From Mycobacteroides immunogenum (GTDB lineage Bacteria > Actinomycetota > Actinomycetes > Mycobacteriales > Mycobacteriaceae), in contig NZ_CP011530.1 in the NCBI RefSeq assembly GCF_001605725.1, positions 4,650,001-4,714,000 on the forward strand: a stretch of 64,000 nt of DNA. The letters run 5' to 3'. The position numbers were made by a program, and so were the translations under genes. Position 1 is the first letter of the stretch; every line of letters begins with the position of its first letter. Positions 36,334 to 51,200 of this stretch are shown one piece after another. The notes under the pieces were generated by a model, which worked only from the letters and a program-made list of their open reading frames with translations, did not search any database and was not told where the DNA came from.

Positions 36334-36375
36334 AGTGCAATCGGTGCATGCGCACATGCCCGCGCCACAGTGCAA
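36306..36375. repeat. Two tandem 35-bp repeats of the Y RNA 3' strand
   Basis: Units 36306-36340 and 36341-36375 are identical. Each has the 3' half of the Y RNA closing helix, giving two alternative pairing partners for the single 5' strand. The inverted copy near 36895-36962 has the same duplication. Confidence 0.9.
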
Positions 36376-36397
36376 GCGGCCAAACGATTTTCATGAT

Positions 36398-36497
36398 CAG
36401 CGGGGGATGTGGGCCGGACGTCGGCCGGTTATCAACTGGCTATTGGGTTCGAATCCCGAATCCGGTCGGCAACTTCACATGCCCACATCACCTGCTG
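36398..36497 (+). ncRNA. Short Y-RNA-like RNA (right, inverted copy)
   Basis: This is the exact reverse complement of the RNA at 36063-36162. It stands upstream of the truncated ro copy at 36601 in the same relation as the original pair, because the whole unit was copied in inverted orientation. If transcribed, it gives an identical RNA. Confidence 0.7.
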
Positions 36498-36600
36498 GTC
36501 GACGGTGCGAGCCGGAAGTCGCCGGTTATCACTCCCACTGATCAAGATCCGGTGACTACCTACACGCCCGCACCCCACCCGAGGAAGGAGAGAGAACACC

Positions 36601-36901
36601 ATGATGGATGTACTGCGCAGGATCAGTAGGCGGCGCACGCCGCAGTCCCGGCCTGCCGATGGACGGCAGATCGCCAACTCGGCCGGCGGATACACGTATG
36701 CCACGGCCGAGGATGCCCAGCTGCACCGGTTTCTCACTCTCGGGACATCGGGCGGGACGTACTACACCTCGGCGGAGGCGCTTACTCGTGAGGCCGCCGA
36801 TGTGGTCTTCCGCGCTGCCGCAACGGATCCGATCGGCCTGGTGCGGCGGATCGTCGAGATCTCCGAGGCGGGCTGTGCGCCCAAGCCGAACCCGGCACTG
36901 T
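36601..36901 (+). pseudogene. Truncated inverted copy of the ro gene 5' end
   Basis: The first 100 codons (M-M-D-V-L-R-R-I to K-P-N-P-A-L) match the intact ro gene exactly, with the same leader and ribosome site. At 36901 the sequence runs into the inverted Y RNA copy. The frame continues to a stop at 37051-37053 with 50 unrelated residues. The product would have only a part of the TROVE ring and no MIDAS domain, so it is not functional as Ro60. Confidence 0.88.
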
Positions 36902-37077
36902 GGCGCGGGCATGTGCGCATGCACCGATTGCACTGTGGCGCGGGCATGTGCGCATGCACCGACACGATGGCGGGCGTGCTCTGGCAGCTACACCACGGGC
37001 CCATGCGAATGACCCGCCGGGATTCCAACCCGGGCTTCCCGCTCCTGAGGTAACCGATCCATTCCGGCCCGCGCCAC
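36895..37077. repeat. 183-bp inverted partner of 36191-36373
   Basis: Positions pair as sums of 73268. With the 532-bp inverted repeat this gives the order A, S, A-inverted, S-inverted across 35659-37077. The junction at 36895-36901 shares GCACTGT with both parents. Confidence 0.9.
36935..37077 (-). ncRNA. Diverged YrlA-type Y RNA (right, minus-strand copy; probably the original)
   Basis: This is the reverse complement of 36191-36333. On the minus strand it follows the classical Y RNA (37098-37238) with a 20-nt gap and has the same orientation as the full ro gene, so it is probably the original position. The order Y RNA, diverged Y RNA, short Y RNA, ro on one strand would have been one transcription unit before the rearrangement. 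Confidence 0.65.
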
Positions 37078-37097
37078 CTGCAAGCATTCAGTTGTAC

Positions 37098-37238
37098 GGG
37101 TGGCGCGAGCATGTGAGCTGCCGACCGAAGTCATTGCTCTACCAAGCTGAGCTACAGGATCCCTGAGACCCTGACGGGATTCGAACCCGCGACCTATGAA
37201 TTAACAGTTAACCGATCCACATCCGGCCCGCACCACCC
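37098..37238 (-). ncRNA. YrlA-type Y RNA with a tRNA-mimic domain
   Basis: The 141-nt RNA closes with 13 bp, GGGTGGTGCGGGC to GCTCGCGCCACCC, allowing two G-U pairs. Inside, the order is T-arm (GCGGGTTCGAATCCCGT, canonical TTCGAAT loop), a 7-bp acceptor stem CAGGGTC/GATCCTG closed by the loop TCAGG, then a D-arm AGCTCAGCTTGGTAGAGC. This is a tRNA body in permuted order with the anticodon arm replaced by the long helix, the form described for YrlA RNAs of Ro-containing bacteria. GGATCGGTTA and TTCGGTCGGCAGCTCACATG flank the domain and recur in the other two RNAs. A good sigma-A-type promoter precedes it. Confidence 0.85.
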
Positions 37239-37259
37239 GTGTGCTGTTGTTCGTGAGAA

Positions 37260-37288
37260 ACTGTACGGATATTTCGCCTACTGTCCAA
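37260..37288 (-). promoter_or_regulatory. Predicted sigma-A promoter of the Y RNA
   Basis: On the minus strand TTGGAC (37288-37283), a 17-bp spacer and TACAGT (37265-37260) match -35 and -10 boxes. A start about 7 nt further, near 37253, lies 15 nt before the Y RNA closing helix. Confidence 0.6.
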
Positions 37289-37292
37289 GGGA

Positions 37293-38702
37293 TTATTTGA
37301 CTTCTTCGGCAAACTCCGCGCGCCCGCGGTCGGCCTGCTCGCGGAGGACCTCGCAACGATCGTCATTTACGTCGCCGTCAACTTGATCTATCGCGACCTG
37401 CTGATCACCTGACGGCCGATCCCGCACCGAAAGGCACATCACCGCCGCGACCACACATAGCCCGGCGGCCAGCCGGAAGGCCGTGTCGTAGTTGCCCTGT
37501 TGATCGCGTAGCCATCCCGCACCTGCCGCCGCCACCGCCGCTCCGAGCTGGTGCGAGGCGAACACCCACCCGAACACCACGGGTGTGTGCTCACCAAAGT
37601 AGACGCGGCACAACGCGATGGTCGGCGGCACGGTGGCCACCCAGTCCAATCCATAAAAAATGATGAACACCCAGGTGGACGGCTCCGCCCGGGGAGAAAG
37701 CAGCGCGGGCAACAACATCAGCGAGATACCGCGGCCAAAGTAGTAGATGCCCAACAGAATGCGAGCATCGACACGATCGGTGAGCCATCCCGAGAACACC
37801 GTCCCGGCCACGTCGAAGACACCGATGAGCGCGAGCAGGCCCGCCGCGATCGTGGCAGGCATGCCATGGTCATGCGCGGCCGGAATGAAATGGGTGCCGA
37901 TCAGCCCGTTGGTGGTCATCCCGCAGATCGCAAAGCTTCCCGCCAACAGCCAAAACACCGGCCGCCGGGCGCCTATCGCCAGCCCCTGCCAGGCCGCACC
38001 GAATCCACCCGACAATGCCGCCGGCTCGTCAGCATCGGCACCGTAGGGGCCAACGCCCTTGTCCGCAGGCCGGTTTCGCATAAAAAGTGCGACAAGGGGC
38101 ACCACGGCAAGCGCGGCTGCCGCAACGATCACCGATGCCCAGCGCCAGCCATAAGCACCGGTCACCACAGCCACCAAAGGCAAGAAGATGAGCTGCCCGG
38201 TGGCACTGGCGGCCGTCAAGACGCCGGTGACCAATCCACGCCGCGCGACGAACCACCTGGTCGCAACGGTCGCCACGAAACCCATCGAGATCGACCCGGT
38301 TCCCACGCCCACCAGCACACCCCAGAGCACCAATAGCTGCCACGAGGCCGTCATGAAGATCCCGAGGAAGGTGCCCACCGCGATGAGGGTGAGCGCTGCC
38401 GCCAGCACCGGACGTATCCCGAGTTTGTCCATCAACGCGGCGGCGAACGGGGCGGTGAGGCCGAACAAGGTCATGTTGACCGACATGGCCAACCCGATCG
38501 TCGCGTGCGACCACCCGAACTCGGCGTGCAGCGGGTCCATCAGAACACCGGGGACCGAACGGAATCCGGCGGCGGCCAGCACCGCGACGAAGGCGACCCC
38601 GGCGATGATCCAGGCGGGATGAAGGTGGCGGCGGGAAGTCCCGGGCAGATACTGCGTCACCCGCCAAGGCTGACCGATGCCGACGGCTCTCACAATTGGC
38701 AT
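37293..38702 (-). CDS. MFS transporter (monocarboxylate/oxalate:formate antiporter-like)
   Basis: The protein has 12 hydrophobic segments. It begins RRHLHPAWIIAGVAFVAVLAAAGFRSVPGVLM, includes WSHATIGLAMSVNMTLFGLTAPFAAAL-like helices typical of the monocarboxylate branch, and has a motif A-like segment ALMDKLGIR after helix 2. It ends with a hydrophilic tail. ATG 38702 lies inside the 18-bp palindrome; GTG 38660, just before the conserved region, is a good alternative. It diverges from a GATase1-AraC regulator that probably controls it. The likely substrate is a small organic acid; the specific one is unknown. The Y RNA gene starts 55 bp after its stop on the same strand. Confidence 0.85.
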   Translation of the reverse strand: MPIVRAVGIGQPWRVTQYLPGTSRRHLHPAWIIAGVAFVAVLAAAGFRSVPGVLMDPLHAEFGWSHATIGLAMSVNMTLFGLTAPFAAALMDKLGIRPVLAAALTLIAVGTFLGIFMTASWQLLVLWGVLVGVGTGSISMGFVATVATRWFVARRGLVTGVLTAASATGQLIFLPLVAVVTGAYGWRWASVIVAAAALAVVPLVALFMRNRPADKGVGPYGADADEPAALSGGFGAAWQGLAIGARRPVFWLLAGSFAICGMTTNGLIGTHFIPAAHDHGMPATIAAGLLALIGVFDVAGTVFSGWLTDRVDARILLGIYYFGRGISLMLLPALLSPRAEPSTWVFIIFYGLDWVATVPPTIALCRVYFGEHTPVVFGWVFASHQLGAAVAAAGAGWLRDQQGNYDTAFRLAAGLCVVAAVMCLSVRDRPSGDQQVAIDQVDGDVNDDRCEVLREQADRGRAEFAEEVK

Positions 38703-38712
38703 AAATGCCAAT
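38695..38712. promoter_or_regulatory. Perfect 18-bp palindrome between the MFS and AraC genes
   Basis: ATTGGCATAAATGCCAAT: 8-bp arms with an AA centre, 19 bp upstream of the AraC-type start and overlapping the annotated MFS start. TTGGCA-N4-TGCCAA is a typical dimer operator. An AraC/GATase1 regulator or a third protein could bind it. Confidence 0.65.
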
Positions 38713-38730
38713 AGGTGTAAAGATCGTGCC

Positions 38731-39678
38731 ATGGTGCACACCGTGGTGGTGCTGATGCTCGAGCCACTGATCGGTTTCGACGCGACCATCCCGTCGCTGA
38801 TACTCGGCCAGGCCGGCGCGGAGCGTTATCGCGTCATCACCTGCGGGCTGACCGCGGCACCGGTTCAGACCACCTCGGGATACGCCATCACCCCGCAAGA
38901 GGGGCCGGCGGCGCTGGCCCTTGCGGACACCGTGATTGTTCCGGGTACTCAGTATCCGCCGTCGCGGGTTCGGGGTGAACTGGCCGAGGATCTACACGCC
39001 GCCTTCAACACCATCCGCCCCGGAACCCGCATGGTGTCCATCTGCACCGGGGCCTTCGTGCTGGGGGCCGCGGGCCTCCTCGACGGGCGCCGGGCGACCA
39101 CACATTGGCATAAGGCCGGCGACTTCCGCGCACTGTATCCGCGTGTGCTGCTGGACGATACGGTTCTATTCGTCGATGACGGCAATGTTCTCACGTCCGC
39201 GGGTCTTGCCTCGGGAATCGACTTGTGCCTGCACATCGTTCGGCAGGATCACGGCACCGCGGCGGCCAACGATGTGGCCAGATACTGCCTGGTGCCGCCG
39301 TGGCGGGAGGGTGGACAGGCACAATTCATCGACCGCCCGCTGCCCGAATGCACCGGGGATTCAACGGCGCCCGCCCGCGATTGGGCGTTGGCAAATCTGA
39401 CCGAGCCGTTGACGGTGCAGCAGCTGGCCGATCGTTCACGCATGAGCGTGCGGACCTTCAACCGCCGCTTCCGCGACGAGACCGGCCTCTCTCCGGGCGA
39501 CTGGGTGCGGCAACAGCGCGTCGAATGTGCCAGGGCGCTGTTGGAGTCACACGATCTCGCGGTGGACGAGGTAGCACGCCGCTCCGGCCTCGGTTCGGCC
39601 GCGAATCTGCGGCATCACCTACGGCGCGGGTTCGGGATGAGCCCCACCCACTACCGGAAGACCTTCCGGGGCAGTTAG
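38731..39678 (+). CDS. GlxA-type regulator: DJ-1/PfpI domain plus AraC helix-turn-helix
   Basis: The 315-residue protein has an N-terminal GATase1-like (DJ-1/PfpI) domain (about 1-190) with VSICTGAFVLGAAGLLDGRRATTHW, where the Cys is at the nucleophile elbow, and a C-terminal AraC domain (about 210-310) with two helix-turn-helix motifs: LTVQQLADRSRMSVRTFNRRF and VDEVARRSGLGSAANLRHHL. These regulators activate transport or catabolic genes and may sense a nucleophile-reactive ligand. ATG 38731 lies 19 bp after the 18-bp palindrome. The divergent MFS gene is the likely target. Confidence 0.88.
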   Translation: MVHTVVVLMLEPLIGFDATIPSLILGQAGAERYRVITCGLTAAPVQTTSGYAITPQEGPAALALADTVIVPGTQYPPSRVRGELAEDLHAAFNTIRPGTRMVSICTGAFVLGAAGLLDGRRATTHWHKAGDFRALYPRVLLDDTVLFVDDGNVLTSAGLASGIDLCLHIVRQDHGTAAANDVARYCLVPPWREGGQAQFIDRPLPECTGDSTAPARDWALANLTEPLTVQQLADRSRMSVRTFNRRFRDETGLSPGDWVRQQRVECARALLESHDLAVDEVARRSGLGSAANLRHHLRRGFGMSPTHYRKTFRGS

Positions 39679-39687
39679 ATCCGGCGG

Positions 39688-40491
39688 CTACACCACGCCC
39701 AGGCCGATGAGCAGCTGCCAAAGGCCGAGTACCGCAAAGATGACGAGCAGAATCTCCGAGCGCCGGGCCTCGGCCCATCTGTGCACCGGTTCCAGCACCG
39801 CCTGGGTTTTCGCCGGCGCGAGAACGTAGCTGAACAACGCGATCTCGAACAGAATCAATTCCACGAAGATGAACACCAGCACCGCGATGACCTGTGTGCC
39901 CATCGCGGCCCCCGAACCGACCACAAGCGTATCGACCAAGAGCACCAGCGGCGGCGGCGGCATGTACCCGATGCCGAGTACCAGTGCGACCCAGAGTGAT
40001 CCGTTCTCCCACGCATTCTTTCCCCGGCCCAGAAGCCGTTGAATCCTGCCGCCGAGATCCTTGATCACACGCCGGATGGGACCGGCGGGCCGCGATGCGG
40101 CAGAGGGCTCTTCGTCCTCCAGCACCAGCACCGATGCCTCGCCACCGCTACCGCTCGCGACAGGCTGCGGCTCACGCTTACGTGCCCGCAGCCGCACCGC
40201 GATCCATACCGCGACCGCCAGCGCGAGCACGCCCGTGCCGAATTGCAACGGCTTGACCGAGCTGCCCGGGTCGGCCGTCGTCAGGTTCTTGGCGAACGAC
40301 GCGAAGCTGGGCACCAGATGCAGCGCGAACAGCGAGATCACGAAGGCGGGCACGTTCACGATCAGCGCACCCACCCAGAACGCGAGCAGGTTCTGCACCG
40401 GCCGGGGCCGGGAAATCACCACCAGGACCAGGCCCAGCAGCATCGGGTTGAGCGACACCATAAATGCCAGCCCTAAAAGCTCGCCCCACAT
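39688..40491 (-). CDS. gap: GPL addressing/export membrane protein Gap
   Basis: The 267-residue protein is of the GAP (SfLAP) family. It has six hydrophobic segments, the first with LGLAFMVSLNPMLLGLVLVVIS and the third-fourth separated by a large charged cytoplasmic loop (about 115-170, EPQPVASGSGGEASVLVLEDE onward). GYMPPPPLVLLVDTLVV after it is characteristic. In M. smegmatis and M. abscessus, Gap is needed for moving GPLs to the cell surface; loss gives rough colonies. ATG 40491 is used. It follows mps2 by 43 bp on the same strand, so mbtH-mps1-mps2-gap is one operon. The AraC gene ends 9 bp from it, convergently. Confidence 0.88.
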   Translation of the reverse strand: MWGELLGLAFMVSLNPMLLGLVLVVISRPRPVQNLLAFWVGALIVNVPAFVISLFALHLVPSFASFAKNLTTADPGSSVKPLQFGTGVLALAVAVWIAVRLRARKREPQPVASGSGGEASVLVLEDEEPSAASRPAGPIRRVIKDLGGRIQRLLGRGKNAWENGSLWVALVLGIGYMPPPPLVLLVDTLVVGSGAAMGTQVIAVLVFIFVELILFEIALFSYVLAPAKTQAVLEPVHRWAEARRSEILLVIFAVLGLWQLLIGLGVV

Positions 40492-40534
40492 ATCCGCGGC
40501 CCTATCCCATTCGTTCCAGCTCGACGAGCATGAC

Positions 40535-48273
<7,739 letters not shown>

Positions 48274-48277
<4 letters not shown>

Positions 48278-51200
48278 GTTGGCTCCTTCTTCTTCCCTTT
48301 AACATCAGATGTCATGGCCTCCAGCACCCGCTGGAACCTCTTGACCAACTTGCCAATTCGAACGGCGTTGAAGACATCGGTGTCAAATTCGACGCGGAGT
48401 GCCAGCTCATGGCCCGGTGTTGCCTGGACCGCAAGCGGATAGTGGTTGTACTCACGATTACTGAACCCGGTGATGGACAGCTCATGCACACGGGACAGCG
48501 CGGCCGTGTCGATGGGGTAGTTCTCGTACACGAACATCGTGTCGAACAACTGGTCGTGTCCGACGGCGTGGTGAATCTCGTTGAGCGCCAGGTGCTGGTG
48601 CTCCAACGTCTCTCCGTAGGCCCCCTGCAACTGGGTCAGCAGGCCGGCAATCGTGGTGTCGGAGGTGATGGTCGCGCGGACCGGCACCGTGTTGATCAGC
48701 AGGCCCACCATCGATTCCGCGCCCACAAGGTCCGTCGGACGGCCCGACACCGCGGTGCCGAAGGCCACGTCGGTCTGCCCGGTCAGCCACATCAGCAGCT
48801 GTGCCCATGCCGCCTGCAGCACCGTACTGACGGTGGTGCGGCAGGAGCGCGCGAGCTCACCGAGCGCCTGAGTGGTCTCGGCAGACACCTCGAACGACTC
48901 AACGCCGCGCCGGCCCAGCACCATGCGGCCCGGCGGCCCAACCAGTGTCGGAGTCTCGAAGCCTTCGAAGACCTTGCCCCACGCCGATCGTGCGGTGCTG
49001 TTGTCCTGCCCCGAGAGCCACGTGACAAACCTGCGGTACGCCACCGGAGCCGGTAGGCGCTCCCCGAAGTAGCTCGCGAAGATCTCCTGCAGCAGGATCG
49101 GCTTCGACCATCCATCGAGCACGATGTGATGGTTGGTGACCAGGAACCGGTACTGGTCTGTCCCCGTCCGGGCCAGCGCGGCCCGGAAGGCCGGTTGGCC
49201 GGCCAGGTCGCAGACCGCAGCCCGTTCCGCGGCAGCAAGCCGATCGACCTGCACCTCAGCATCGCCCTCGCCGTCCAGCTCGACGTATTGCCAAGCCAAC
49301 TCGGGGTCTGCCGGGATGAGCTGTACCGGTTCACCGAACTCTTCGAAGAACGTGGCCACCACATTCGGCCGCCGCCTGATCGCGGTATGCACGGCCTCCT
49401 GCAACCGCTTCGGATCGAGCGGTCCACTCAGGGCCACATCGAGCTGCACGGCATAGAGGTCGTCGCTGCCCTCCATGGCCTCCGGGGCCAGGTTCGAGTG
49501 GAACAACAACCCCTGCTGCAACGGCGTCAGCGGCAGTACGTCGGCAATCTCGTACTGATCGTGCAGCTGATCAATCTGCTGCTGAGTCAGCTGCGCCGGT
49601 ACGACATCCGACGGAGTCAGTCCGCCTCCACCGGCGCGGACATGCGCACAGATCCCCGCCAATGAGTCGAACCAGAGTCTGCTGATCCGGTCAATCTGGT
49701 GGTGACTCAACGCCGATAGCGCCCATGTCCAGGTCGCGTGCAATTGCGGCCCGGCCTCGGCGTCCTCCATCACACCGGCGTTGAGTTCGACGGTGTGCCC
49801 CAAGGGTGTGGGGACCGACGTCGCGGCAGCGGTGATCGCTACCCCGTCGTGGTCGATGCGCCACAGGTCGTCCGACAGGTCGGCGCCGCCCGCACCCAAA
49901 CGACCCAAGTAGTTGAAACCGATCGACGGATCCGGCCCGGCGACCTCCACATCCGGGTTCAGGTAGCGCAACAGACCGTAGGTGAGGCCGTCCGGCAATG
50001 CGCGCAGCTGCTCCTTGGTCGCCTTGATGACCGGCGCCAGCGCGGGATCACCGGCCACCACCTGTGCCCAGGACAGCTCACCGACCGCCAGCGACACCGG
50101 GTACTTACTGGTGAACCAGCCCACCGTGCGCGAGAGATCGGCGTCGCCGGCGAACTCTTCCTGACGACCGTGGCCCTCGACATCGAATCCGATCGGCGCT
50201 CCGGCCGAACCCAGGAACTCGTTCCACGCCAAGGCGAATGCGATCAGCAGCACGTCCTGAACTCCGGCGTGGTACGCGGTGGGCACCTCGCCCAAGAGTT
50301 CACGAGTGAGGTCGGCATCAAGCGATACCGACAGCTGTCCCGCACTGGCATAGGTGTCCATCGTGGGGTGCACGGCAGGCAACGCCGCCGGGATCTGCTC
50401 CACCTGGTGCCAGGTGTCGGCCAGCGCCACCACATCGGCGTCGCGCGCGTGCTGGTCGAGCAGCGTCGCCCAGCGCGCAAACGACGTTCCGCCCGAAGGA
50501 AGTTCCACGGGCTGTCCACCGTGATGCTGCGCCCAGGCGATGTTGATGTCTTCCAACAGGATCCGCCACGACACCGCGTCCACCGCCAAGTGGTGAATGA
50601 TCAGCACCAACCGGTTCTTGCCGCTTTCCCAGAGCGCGCTCAGCATCGCCCCGGTGGCGGGATTAAGCCGCGACCGGGCTTGGCTCAGTGCCTCGTCCGA
50701 AAGCGTCTCCACGACAAGAAGGCACTCGCGGGCCTCGATCGTTCCCGCCTCCGGAATCAGCAGCGACCAGTCGCCGGCGTTGTCCTCGGCCCGCAGCCGC
50801 AGCGTGGCATGCCGATCCAACAGCGCCTGCAGCACAGTCACCACATCGTCCTCGGAGACTCCGGCGGGAGCCTGCAACACGACAGTCTGGTTGAACTCGT
50901 CGACGTTGCCGCCAAGTCCGTGCAGCCAGCGGATGATCGGCGTAGCGACCACCGCTCCGGTACCCGCGTCGGCCACCCCGGCCTCGCCGTCGGCGAACAC
51001 GGCGACCTGGGCCAACCGTGAGACGGTCTGCTCGACGAAGATGTCACGCGGCCGCAGCAGCAATCCGGCGGCCCGGGCGCGGGCCACTACCTGCATGGAC
51101 GAGATACTGTCTCCGCCCAGGTCGAAGAAGGAGTCGTCCACGCCGATCTGCTCGACCCCGAGCACCTGGGCGTAGATGCCCGCCAGGATCTCTTCGACTG

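Larger units (their letters stand above)
35659..36901. repeat. 532-bp inverted repeat carrying the ro 5' end and a Y RNA
   Basis: Arms 35659-36190 and 36370-36901 are exact reverse complements as far as I could check (positions sum to 72560). Each contains about the first 100 codons of ro, its leader and one short Y RNA. The 179-bp spacer holds the diverged Y RNA. Confidence 0.92.

Noticed and set aside
36175..36629. Open frames of about 150 residues across the Y RNA region
   Set aside because: They cross structured RNAs and the ro leader, have no ribosome sites, and appear in mirror copies only because of the inverted repeat.
37110..37200. Ordinary tRNA gene on the minus strand, suggested by a GGTTCGAATCCC T-arm and GTAGCTCAGCTTGGTAGAGC D-arm
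   Set aside because: The T-arm comes before the D-arm, the acceptor strands are joined by a short loop and no anticodon arm exists, so it cannot be a normal tRNA.
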